Assembly (NCBI GenBank): GCA_903919625.1
Contig: CAIXIZ010000462.1
Span: 1-6,757, forward strand
Length of the DNA: 6,757 nt
DNA from: an uncultured Verrucomicrobiota bacterium
Lineage (GTDB): Bacteria > Verrucomicrobiota > Verrucomicrobiia > Opitutales > Opitutaceae
Direction of reading: 5' to 3'
Below, in pieces: positions 1 to 6,340 of the stretch (the stretch's first letter is position 1; each line of letters begins with the position of its first letter). The notes below the pieces were generated by a model that searched no databases, was not told the DNA's origin, and saw only the letters and a list, made by a program, of their open reading frames with translations. A program made the position numbers and the translations under genes.

Positions 1-1095
1 GCGGTTGCGGTTCTGATAGACGGCGTCGCTCGCCCCCAGCAGCGTGAGCTGCTGCTGCTTGTCCTGCACGCCGCTGTCGGCCTGGGCGGCCAGTTCGCGC
101 TGCTGCATGTCCAGCTCCCCCAGATTGTCGCGCGACGACTGCACCCGGTCCTGCAAACCCGTGCGGCGGATCTGGGCGAGATTGGCGGCATTTTCGGCGG
201 CCTCCTTTTGCGAACGCAGGTCAAAGACGGACTGCTGCCCTTCCGACGCCCGCTGCTGGAGACGCGTGCGCGTGGCCTTCTGCTCATCGAGAGCCGACTG
301 CTCCCCCTCGAGCCGGGAGCGGCGCTCGGTGGCGGTGCTGCGCTGGGCGGCGACCCTGCCCTCGAGTTCCGCCACCACGGCGGCGAGCTGCGCATGTTGA
401 AACGCGCTGTGGGCGAGGCTGAGGTGGCGCAGGCGGAAGCTCACCCGTTTGTAGCGCAGGGCTTTGGCCGCCTGGCGGCGCAGGCTGCCGATCTGCCGCG
501 CCACCTCGGTGATCACATCGGAAACCCGGGCAAGGTTTTGGTCCGTGAGGGCAAGTTTGTTCAATGCCTCGCGCCGGGAGCTTTTGTATTTCGTGATGCC
601 GGCGGCCTCCTCGAACACGGCCCGCCGTTCCTCGGGTTTGGCCGAGAGGATGAGGTCGATCTGGCCCTGGGCCATCACCGAATAGCTCGTGCGGCCGATG
701 CCGGTGTCCATGAACAGCCGGTGAATGTCCTTCAGCCGGCAGGCCTGGCCGTTGAAAAAATACTCGCTCTGGCCGTCCCGGTGGACGCGCCGCATGATCT
801 CGACCTCGTGAAATTCCGCCCCGAGCTGCTGCTCACAGCCGGACAGCAGGAGCGCCACTTCGCACAGCTGTGCGGACCGGCGCGATTCGGCGCCCTCGAA
901 GATGACATCCTGCATGGAGCCGCCGCGCAGCGCCTTGGCGCTCTGCTCGCCCAGCACCCAACGGATGGCATCGGCAATGTTCGATTTGCCGCAGCCGTTG
1001 GGGCCGACGATGGCGGTGACGCCGGGGTCGAAGCGCAGCGTGGTCGCATCGGCAAAGGACTTGAAATTATTGAGGCGGAGCGCCTGGAGGTGCAT
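1..1095 (-). CDS. smc: Chromosome segregation protein Smc, N-terminal part (runs off the left edge)
   Basis: Smc is the ATPase of the bacterial condensin complex (with ScpA/ScpB). It dimerises, binds DNA and organises and segregates the chromosome on the nucleoid. Reading the minus strand from the ATG at 1095 gives 365 codons with no stop up to position 1. Residues 1-14 (MHLQALRLNNFKSF) are the typical Smc start. Walker A is GPNGCGKSN at residues 31-39, followed by IADAIRWVLGEQSAK and LRGGSMQDVIF. Residues 107-171 match the family closely: RDG.SEYFFNG..CRLKDI..LFMDTGIG, the Q-loop Q143 in MAQGQIDLIL, and EERRAVFEEAAGI.KYK. From about residue 170 to the edge the sequence is rich in Q/E/R/A/L, as expected for the first arm of the long coiled coil. 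The hinge, second coil, signature motif and Walker B would lie beyond the window. No Shine-Dalgarno is seen; the leader is pyrimidine-rich. The gene is divergent from tatC. Identification is very secure. Confidence 0.97.
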   Translation of the reverse strand, partial: MHLQALRLNNFKSFADATTLRFDPGVTAIVGPNGCGKSNIADAIRWVLGEQSAKALRGGSMQDVIFEGAESRRSAQLCEVALLLSGCEQQLGAEFHEVEIMRRVHRDGQSEYFFNGQACRLKDIHRLFMDTGIGRTSYSVMAQGQIDLILSAKPEERRAVFEEAAGITKYKSSRREALNKLALTDQNLARVSDVITEVARQIGSLRRQAAKALRYKRVSFRLRHLSLAHSAFQHAQLAAVVAELEGRVAAQRSTATERRSRLEGEQSALDEQKATRTRLQQRASEGQQSVFDLRSQKEAAENAANLAQIRRTGLQDRVQSSRDNLGELDMQQRELAAQADSGVQDKQQQLTLLGASDAVYQNRNR

Positions 1096-1359
1096 GTGTG
1101 GGAAGGATTGAGACGGCACCGACGCACTCGGCAAAGGAAAAAGCAGCAGGATTCGGCTGCGGACAGGCCAGCATGGCCATTGGGCCGGGATCCCCCCTGA
1201 CTCTATGCCATGGTAATGCCCATCGGGGGGCTGGAGCATGCATTCGGACTTAATTTGGGCGTTTTCGGCCCAGATGCCCGTGTTCATCCACGCCAGGCCT
1301 AAACAGCGGGCTTGAGTTGCCCCGGGGATTGGTGCCATCAATGCACCCTCTCCGCCCAT
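1096..1359. other. Divergent intergenic region between smc and tatC
   Basis: This 264-bp spacer separates the two outward-reading starts and must hold promoters for both, but I see no convincing -35/-10 pair. Visible structures are weak. One is a 5-bp hairpin TGGGC/GCCCA (1256-1260 with 1268-1272, loop GTTTTCG). The other is a C6 run at 1192-1197 facing a G6 run at 1225-1230. A TTG at 1312 lies in the tatC frame but is not favoured as its start. There is no RNA gene or mobile element. Confidence 0.6.
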
Positions 1360-2379
1360 ATGTCCGACACCGATCCAGCCACTCCCCCCGACTCTGTCGC
1401 CCATGAAGCCGGGGCGACCAAGTCGTTTTGGGAGCATCTGAGCGATCTGCGCACCGCAGTCGTGCGCTCGGCCATCGCGATCGGCATTGCGCTCGTGCTC
1501 TGCCTGTTGCTCGTCAACAAGCTCATGCTGGTGCTGGAGTATCCCTTGCAACGGCTCGACCTACTCGAAAAGCCGAAGCCGACGGTGGCATTCAAGGTCG
1601 GTGAACAGCGCTTTGGCCCCTATATCGTCACCCGGGATCAATTTCCCGGCCTGCCACTTGATATTGACGGAATTCCGCCACACGCCGTCTACCAGACCGG
1701 CATCGGCACGGCCACCATCGGCGGCGAGCAGGTCCTCACGCTCAAGCTGCTGCCGCCGCCCCAACCGGCTGCGGTGGAGAGCAGCCTGCAAGTTCGGCTG
1801 CTCAATCTCAGCCCGCAGGAGGGGTTTATGGTGGCTTTTCGCGTGGCCCTCTATGGCGCGTTGATTGTGTCGTCGCCCTTCTGGATCGGTTATCTGCTTG
1901 GTTTCATACTCCCGGCCCTTAACCGGCGCGAGCGCCAGGCCATTTTTCCCTGGATGGCATGGGGCGCGTTTTTGTTTCTGCTTGGGGTGGGCGCCACCTA
2001 TTTCTTTCTTCTGCCCCTGGCCTTGCGTGCGGCTGTCATGTATTCGGAGTGGTTTGGTTTTGTCGGAACCGAATGGCGGGCGGAGGAATACATTGGTTTC
2101 ACCTGTAAGTTTCTTCTCGGCATGGGCATTGGTTTTCAGTTTCCTCTGGTGGTGCTGTTCCTGGTAAAAATCGGCGTGCTCACCCACCGCGATCTCGCCA
2201 AATACCGCCGCCATGTGATCGTGCTGTCATTTGTTCTCGGCGCGGTTCTGACCACCCCCGAGGTCATTACGCAAGTGGCGATGGCCGTGCCGCTCTATCT
2301 GCTCTATGAGATTTCCATTTGGATCGCCTGGTATTGGGACTGGAAGAAGCGCCGGGCAGAGCGGGTTGGCAAGGGCTGA
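1360..2379 (+). CDS. tatC: Sec-independent protein translocase TatC with enlarged first external loop
   Basis: TatC is the inner-membrane receptor of the twin-arginine translocation system; with TatA/TatB-type subunits it exports folded proteins. The ATG at 1360 gives 339 residues, against roughly 250 in E. coli. Conserved landmarks are the N-terminal FWEHLSDLR (23-31), TM1 about 33-55, P62 in EYPL, TM2 about 155-180, GFILPAL...RRERQ (181-193, with the conserved F182 and E191), TM3 about 199-220, GFQFPLVV (258-265) in TM4, LTTPEV (297-302) after TM5, and TM6 about 303-326 with a basic cytoplasmic tail (KKRRAERVGKG). Position 260 is Q where E. coli has a glutamate; I believe Q also occurs there in other TatCs. 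The extra length is mostly between TM1 and TM2, about residues 63-154. The upstream in-frame TTG (1312) would add 16 residues that do not look like TatC, so ATG 1360 is preferred. No Shine-Dalgarno is visible. No tatA or tatB is in the window. The next gene, prfB, starts 132 bp downstream on the same strand. Confidence 0.95.
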   Translation: MSDTDPATPPDSVAHEAGATKSFWEHLSDLRTAVVRSAIAIGIALVLCLLLVNKLMLVLEYPLQRLDLLEKPKPTVAFKVGEQRFGPYIVTRDQFPGLPLDIDGIPPHAVYQTGIGTATIGGEQVLTLKLLPPPQPAAVESSLQVRLLNLSPQEGFMVAFRVALYGALIVSSPFWIGYLLGFILPALNRRERQAIFPWMAWGAFLFLLGVGATYFFLLPLALRAAVMYSEWFGFVGTEWRAEEYIGFTCKFLLGMGIGFQFPLVVLFLVKIGVLTHRDLAKYRRHVIVLSFVLGAVLTTPEVITQVAMAVPLYLLYEISIWIAWYWDWKKRRAERVGKG

Positions 2380-2511
2380 AGCACCTGACCGAGATGGAAC
2401 CGCCCGACCAACCTTCAACTCCACACGATGTGCCCGCCGGATAGACGGCCCCGCAATTTGACGTTGAGGGTTGAATAATGACCAGATCCTTCTTCATCTC
2501 CCCTTCCATCT

Positions 2512-3655
2512 ATGATCTCCCCCGAGACCTTTTCCCATATCGAAAGCATCAAGAAACGCGCCGGCCACTTGTGGAGGTTTCTTTGACTGCGACCAAAAAC
2601 TGCGGGAAATTGAGGCGATGGACGCGCAGATGGGCGCGCCCGGCTTTTGGGACAGCAATGAGCGGGCGCAAAAGCACATCGCCAAGCTTAATGCCCTGAA
2701 ACGCACGGTTCTCCCGGTCGTGGCCTTTCATAAAAGGACCGATGACCTGGCGGTGATGCTTGAGCTGGTCGAAGGCGCATCGCCGTCCGAACGGGAGACT
2801 TACGAGCAGGAAGTCACGGGCAGCGTGGGCGTGATGCTTCCCGAACTCGACGCGCTGGAAATCGCCTCGTTTCTCACCGGACAGTTCGACCGGAACAACG
2901 CCATCTTTTCCCTGCAGGCCGGCGCCGGCGGCACCGAGTCCAATGACTGGGCCGACATGATGTTCCGGATGTACACACGCTGGGCCGAGCGGCGAAATTT
3001 TACCGTTGAGCTCATGGATGTGCAGCCGGGTGACACCGCCGGCATCAGCAAGGCGACCCTCCTCCTCAAGGGTGAGAACGCCTATGGCTACGCCAAGGCC
3101 GAGCGCGGGGTCCACCGCCTCGTGCGCATCAGCCCCTTTGATTCCAACAAGCGGCGGCATACCTCGTTTTGCGCCGTCGATGTGGTCGCCGAGATCACCG
3201 AGGATATCGCCATCGAGATACCCGAGAGCGAGATCCGCGTGGATGTGTACCGCTCCTCCGGCAAGGGCGGCCAGGGGGTCAACACCACCGACTCGGCCGT
3301 GCGCCTCACGCATCTTCCATCCGGGATCGTGGTGGTCTGCCAAAATGAGCGCTCGCAGATCAAAAACCGTGCCACCGCGCTGAACGTGCTCAAGGCCCGC
3401 CTCTATGAGAAAAAACAGGACGAACAACGCGCCGAAATGGACAAGTTCTATGGGGAGAAAGGCGAGATCGGCTTTGGCAGCCAGATTCGCAGCTACGTCT
3501 TGCAACCCTATCAAATGGTGAAAGACCTCCGTACGGGCGTGAGCACCAGCGATACCCAAGGGGTGCTGGATGGCGATCTTGACCGCTTCATCAATGCGTG
3601 GCTGCGGGCCGGCTGTCCCCGCCACCGGAACAAGGACATTCAGATGGAGGAATAA
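2512..3655 (+). CDS. prfB: Peptide chain release factor 2 (RF2), expressed by programmed +1 frameshift
   Basis: RF2 recognises UGA and UAA stop codons in the ribosomal A site and triggers peptide release. The zero-frame start is ATG 2512: 24 codons (MISPETFSHIESIKKRAGHL then WRFL) end at an in-frame TGA at 2584-2586. Shifting +1 after CTT (2581-2583) continues with GAC at 2585 and runs to TAA at 3653-3655, giving a 380-residue product. The join reads ...WRFL-DCDQKLREIEA, aligning well with the RF2 N-terminal helical domain. The anticodon-like tripeptide SPF is at residues 207-209 (DNA 3131-3139) and marks it as RF2 rather than RF1. The catalytic GGQ is at 252-254 (DNA 3266-3274), within SSGKGGQGVNTTDSAVR; its glutamine is normally methylated by PrmC. 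The residue after GGQ is glycine where E. coli RF2 has histidine. The C-terminal QPYQMVKDLRTG and VLDGDLD..I segments are also typical. An in-frame TGA at 2479 excludes an earlier start. Autoregulation through RF2 abundance is expected from the frameshift. Confidence 0.96.
2573..2587 (+). promoter_or_regulatory. prfB: prfB programmed +1 frameshift site
   Basis: The site reads GGAGG-TTT-CTT-TGA-C. The slippery CTT codon (2581-2583) is followed by the in-frame TGA stop (2584-2586) and then C (2587), and a Shine-Dalgarno-like GGAGG (2573-2577) ends three bases before CTT. This is the same arrangement and spacing as the classic E. coli prfB site (AGGGGG-TAT-CTT-TGA-C). When RF2 is scarce, the ribosome pauses at UGA, peptidyl-tRNA slips from CUU to UUU, and the downstream frame is read. 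The protein similarity changes frame at exactly this codon, so a sequencing error is very unlikely. Confidence 0.95.
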
Positions 3656-3757
3656 GAAATGGCCGAGGACCGGATGCGGGAAGGCTGAACCAAAGCTTCC
3701 GCTCGCGTTTTCTGGTTTCAGACATTCAGTCCTTGGTTTTTCAGCTCTTTTCAGCCC

Positions 3758-5218
3758 GTGCCTGATCTTGCCTACGAAACCCTCCGCGCCGCGCTCGCCG
3801 AACAAACCCTGTTCGAGGACAAGTCGTGGCAGCTCGCCCCCGAGGCGTGGCCACTCACCGCGGAACAGGTCGCCCAGTTGGAGGCCATCGGGGCGGCATG
3901 CCTCGAGTTTCACCAGGCGCTGGAAACGCTCTATCTGCGCTCGGTCGCCGGGAAAAATCTGCTCCGCAACAAACCCCTGCTCGCCCCGTGGGTGGCGGAC
4001 TATCTCGACCGGGGAAAACCCGCCGCGCTCATCGCCCATGCGCGCGACCCGCGCAACCGCGGCACGTTTCCCACCGTGCTGCGCCCCGACCTGTTGCTGA
4101 CTGATGATGGTTTCGTGATGACCGAACTGGACTCGGTGCCCGGTGGCATCGGGCTGACCGCATTTCTTAACCGGCTCTATGGCGGAACGCCGGGGCAAAG
4201 CTCACTTCCTCGCGTCTCTGCAATGGTCGGCGCCGACGATGCAATGGTGAAAAATTTCCATGCCGCGCTCGCCACACTGCGTCCTGCCATCCGCAACCCG
4301 CTGATCGCCCTTGTGGTTTCGGACGAAGCCGCCACCTACCGGCCCGAGATGCACTGGCTTGCGCGCCAGTTGCAGCTCCAGGGCAAACGCGTGTTCTGCC
4401 TGCGCCCCGAGGACATTTTCCCGCTCGGCAGCGGGCTGTTCTTTGACGTGGAGGGCAATCCCGAGCGCATCGACATTGTCTATCGTTTCTTCGAACTCTT
4501 CGACCTCGCCAATATTCGCACCGAGAAATTTTTCTTCGAAGCCTGGGCCTCCGGCGAGGTCGCCCTGGCGCCTCCGCTCCGTCCGTTTCAGGAGGAGAAA
4601 CTCGCCTTCGCGCTTTTTCATCACCACCTGCTCCAGGACTACTGGGCTGAAACCCTCCCCGCCCGCACCGTAAAGCTGCTTCGCACACTCATCCCGCCTT
4701 CCTGGATCATTGACCCGGCGCCGCTACCGCCCGGCGCGGTGCTCGACGGACCGCGCGTGGGGGGACGCGCCTTGAACGACTGGCGCGATCTGGCCAGTGC
4801 GTCACAAAAGGAACGCGACCTCATCATCAAAATCTCCGGCTACCACGAGACGGCCTGGGGGGCGCGCAGCGTGGTGCTTGGCAGCGATTGCTCGCGGGAG
4901 GAATGGCAGGCCGCCGTGGACCACGCCATCATGCTTGCCCCGGTTAATCTGCATATTTTGCAGGAATATAAAAAGCCGCGCCGGGTTCGTCACCGTGTCT
5001 ACCGCACCGCCGTCCCGCCGTCTGGTTCTGCCGCCGGCCCGAAACCCTCCCCATCCGCCATCGATACCGATGGCCGCCTGCGCCTGTGCCCCTATTATTT
5101 CTTCCTCGATGGCCGTGCCCAGCTCTCGGGTGCACTCGCGACCGTCTGCCCGCCCGACAAAAAAATCATCCATGGCATGACTGACGCCGCTTTGCTGCCT
5201 TGTTGCGTGCCGGTCTGA
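3758..5218 (+). CDS. Uncharacterised protein resembling circularly permuted ATP-grasp / glutathionylspermidine-synthase-like enzymes
   Basis: This is a 486-residue soluble protein with no signal peptide or membrane segment; I cannot assign a specific function. Residues 107-132 contain LRPDLLLTDDGFVMTELDSV followed by PGGIG. That pattern (R-x-D, hydrophobic strand, G, then acidic E with N/D nearby and a small-residue turn) recalls the substrate-side motif of glutathionylspermidine synthase and circularly permuted ATP-grasp proteins. Further on, LIIKISGYHETAWGARSVVLG (355-375) looks like the Lys/Gly-rich nucleotide strand-loop. HILQEYKK (399-406) resembles the ATP-grasp adenine-linker region. 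LRLCPYYFFLDGRAQLSGAL (441-460) plus KKIIHGMTDAALLPC (468-482) could be the C-terminal metal/ATP part. Residues about 417-439 form a Pro/Ser/Ala-rich linker. The start is GTG at 3758, 102 bp after prfB, with a CT-rich leader and no Shine-Dalgarno, so co-transcription with prfB is possible but unproven. The ATP-grasp assignment is an inference from motif shape; that the gene is real and conserved in style is much more secure. Confidence 0.85.
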   Translation: MPDLAYETLRAALAEQTLFEDKSWQLAPEAWPLTAEQVAQLEAIGAACLEFHQALETLYLRSVAGKNLLRNKPLLAPWVADYLDRGKPAALIAHARDPRNRGTFPTVLRPDLLLTDDGFVMTELDSVPGGIGLTAFLNRLYGGTPGQSSLPRVSAMVGADDAMVKNFHAALATLRPAIRNPLIALVVSDEAATYRPEMHWLARQLQLQGKRVFCLRPEDIFPLGSGLFFDVEGNPERIDIVYRFFELFDLANIRTEKFFFEAWASGEVALAPPLRPFQEEKLAFALFHHHLLQDYWAETLPARTVKLLRTLIPPSWIIDPAPLPPGAVLDGPRVGGRALNDWRDLASASQKERDLIIKISGYHETAWGARSVVLGSDCSREEWQAAVDHAIMLAPVNLHILQEYKKPRRVRHRVYRTAVPPSGSAAGPKPSPSAIDTDGRLRLCPYYFFLDGRAQLSGALATVCPPDKKIIHGMTDAALLPCCVPV

Positions 5219-5231
5219 GGAACCGGGAAAG

Positions 5232-6164
5232 TTATCGCCGGCCCGGCAGGGTGGCGCGCTGCCGCCGCCGGATTGCAGCGAAAGCAATGACTCCCGCACC
5301 TGTCAGCCATGCGCCGGCTGCGGGTTCTGGCACGGTGGCAACGACCAGAAAGGTGGGCGTGTTGAGTCCGCTGGTGGCAAAAGCTCCCAGATCGGTGCCG
5401 TTCGGGGCGAATTCCTCTATGGTATTGGCATCGCGATAGGCCGCGTAAAGATTGCCTCCGGCGTCAAAGGCCAGCCCGATGGCGCTATGTTCCCCTGTGG
5501 TTGCGAACACCCCAAGATCGGCACCGGACGACGCGAGCTTTTCGATCACATTGTTGCCCTGGTTGCTGACATAAAGGTTGCCGCTCGCATCAAAGGCCAG
5601 GTCTCCGGGCGTGAAAACATTGGCCGAAAAGGTCACCGGGCTGCCGGCGGAGGAATACTTCAGGATGTCGCCGGAATTGAAGTTGGCGACATAGAGATTG
5701 CCCCCGCCGTCGAACCGCAGACCGGTCGGCCCATTGAGACCGGCGCTGGCAAACACGCCCAGATCTTCCCCTGCGGCCGAATATTTTTCCACGGTGCTGC
5801 TCCCGAAATTGGCGGCGTAAAGGTTGCCGTCGGAATCAAACGCCAGCCCCATGGGGTTGGACAGACCCGTGGTGGCAAACGTCCCCAGATGCACCCCACT
5901 GGAAGAGAATTGCTCAATCGAACTGGTGCCGGCCGCCGCCACATAAACCCTGCCGCTCGCATCCAGGGCCACGCCGTTGGGAAAGCTGATGCCGGTGGCA
6001 AACGGGGTGACGGAGCCGCCGGGGCCAACCTTCGCCACGGTATCATTGCCGTTATTGGCGACAAAGAACGTCTGCGCCGGGGCTGCACCGGCCAAAACCA
6101 AAAACCACATTGCCAAGCCGGCGCGACGGGTGGTTTCTATGGCGCAAGTCCGGAGGGAAATCAT
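5232..6164 (-). CDS. Secreted NHL-like repeat beta-propeller protein with PEP-CTERM sorting tail
   Basis: The product has 310 residues. A basic stretch (R13-R14) precedes a hydrophobic core MWFLVLAGAAPAQ (19-31), a probable Sec signal peptide with cleavage near AQ. Residues about 32-277 are about six NHL-like repeats of 40-42 residues, each with a core like GLAFDASGNLYVAN (VALDASGRVYVA, LAFDSDGNLYAAN, LRFDGGGNLYVAN, LAFDASGNLYVSN, LAFDAGGNLYAAY) and a linker like EKYSSSGADLGVFATTGL. This predicts a six-bladed beta-propeller. The C terminus is VPEPAAGAWLTGAGVIAFAAIRRRQR (278-303): a VPEP motif, one hydrophobic helix and an Arg cluster, the classic PEP-CTERM signal processed by an exosortase. 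No exosortase is in the window. Ligand or partner is unknown; NHL propellers commonly mediate binding. The gene converges on the upstream ATP-grasp-like gene with only 13 bp between stops and is divergent from leuB. Start at 6164 is the first ATG; M19 (6110) is an alternative. Confidence 0.88.
   Translation of the reverse strand: MISLRTCAIETTRRAGLAMWFLVLAGAAPAQTFFVANNGNDTVAKVGPGGSVTPFATGISFPNGVALDASGRVYVAAAGTSSIEQFSSSGVHLGTFATTGLSNPMGLAFDSDGNLYAANFGSSTVEKYSAAGEDLGVFASAGLNGPTGLRFDGGGNLYVANFNSGDILKYSSAGSPVTFSANVFTPGDLAFDASGNLYVSNQGNNVIEKLASSGADLGVFATTGEHSAIGLAFDAGGNLYAAYRDANTIEEFAPNGTDLGAFATSGLNTPTFLVVATVPEPAAGAWLTGAGVIAFAAIRRRQRATLPGRR
5334..6071 (-). repeat. Degenerate ~126-bp tandem repeats encoding NHL-like blades
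   Basis: On the + strand, similar segments (aggttgcc / agattgcc followed by a gcatcaaaggccag-like stretch) recur at 5449, 5575, 5695 and 5821, with a more diverged copy at 5947. The steps are 126, 120, 126 and 126 bp, that is 42, 40, 42 and 42 codons. They encode the G-N-L-Y strands of successive propeller blades. Copies are diverged at DNA level, so this is an old intragenic amplification rather than an active satellite or CRISPR. Confidence 0.8.
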
Positions 6165-6165
6165 A

Positions 6166-6171
6166 ATTATA
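6166..6171 (-). promoter_or_regulatory. Possible -10 box (TATAAT) at the start of the PEP-CTERM gene
   Basis: The minus strand reads TATAAT-T-ATG, a perfect -10 hexamer one base before the annotated start codon, in an otherwise GC-rich region. No good -35 is found 16-18 bp further upstream. If it is used, transcription would begin inside the first codons and translation would have to start at M19 (6110). The AT-rich patch could also be chance. Confidence 0.25.
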
Positions 6172-6235
6172 TGATGGCGGGTGAATCCAGCACATCCGAT
6201 GCCAGAGGGCGCAAAGCGTCAGGGCAAGCCGATTT

Positions 6236-6335
6236 GTGGCAGTGACGCATTTTGAAATTGTAGGTCGGGGTTTATCCCCGACGTGTCGGGGATAAACCCC
6301 GACCTACATGGACTGCCGATAAAATGCGTCGCCAC
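6236..6335. repeat. Outer imperfect inverted repeat enclosing the REPIN-like palindrome
   Basis: GTGGC-agt-GACGCATTTT at 6236-6253 is the reverse complement of AAAATGCGTCGCCAC at 6321-6335, apart from a 3-base insertion (6241-6243). These arms lie outside the 24-bp palindrome at 6259-6308. They are separated from it by 5 bp on the left and 12 bp on the right. Together they form a nested, nearly symmetrical ~100-bp structure. No clear target-site duplication is seen beside the outer arms. It could be one composite mobile unit, or a palindrome inserted into an older hairpin. Confidence 0.75.
6259..6308. repeat. REPIN-like element: two inverted GTAG-hairpin (REP) units
   Basis: Bases 6259-6282 and 6285-6308 are perfect 24-bp inverted copies separated by GT. 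Each half is itself a hairpin. The left is the tetranucleotide GTAG (6260-6263), then GTCGGGG-TTTAT-CCCCGAC (6264-6282). The right is GTCGGGG-ATAAA-CCCCGAC (6285-6303), then CTAC (6304-6307). A GTAG head followed by a GC-rich palindrome is the hallmark of REP sequences mobilised by REP-associated tyrosine transposases (RAYT/TnpA-REP), and two units in inverted orientation form a REPIN. No transposase is in the window, so such an element would be non-autonomous. It sits between two divergent starts, upstream of leuB. No T-tract follows it, so it is not a standard intrinsic terminator. Confidence 0.8.
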
Positions 6336-6340
6336 CCGAG

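Noticed and set aside
208..1200. 330-codon open frame on the plus strand over smc
   Set aside because: It is antisense to the clear Smc reading frame and shows no family motifs. It is open only because of GC-rich codon use.
1312..1359. TTG start extending TatC by 16 residues
   Set aside because: The added residues (MSCPGDWCHQCTLSAH) are unlike TatC N termini, and the ATG at 1360 gives a normal beginning.
2618..3655. prfB starting at ATG 2618 (345 residues)
   Set aside because: It would lack the start of the N-terminal domain. The 24-codon upstream frame plus a textbook CTT-TGA-C site restores full-length RF2 (380 residues).
2549..4198. 549-codon open frame on the minus strand across prfB and the next gene
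   Set aside because: It lies antisense to prfB, whose RF2 motifs are unmistakable. Its product (His/Gly/Leu-rich, no recognisable domain) is what reverse reading of GC-rich codons produces.
5210..5226. Short CCGGT/ACCGG hairpin at the convergent gene ends as a bidirectional terminator
   Set aside because: The stem is only 5 bp with a 7-base loop overlapping the stop codon and no T-tract, which is too weak to call.
5334..6071. CRISPR-like or satellite repeat array
   Set aside because: The spacing is regular, but the units are codon-phased, diverged and encode beta-propeller blades.
6090..6164. Twin-arginine signal peptide on the PEP-CTERM protein (R13-R14), linking it to tatC
   Set aside because: There is no S/T-RR-x-F-L-K consensus, and PEP-CTERM proteins normally use Sec. 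The RR pair alone is not enough.
5487..6245. 252-codon open frame on the plus strand over the PEP-CTERM gene
   Set aside because: Its apparent repeats are the mirror of the NHL repeat codons. The minus strand has a signal peptide, regular blades and a VPEP tail.
6259..6308. Rho-independent terminator
   Set aside because: There is no T-run after either hairpin, and it sits between two divergent gene starts where no transcript of an annotated gene should end.
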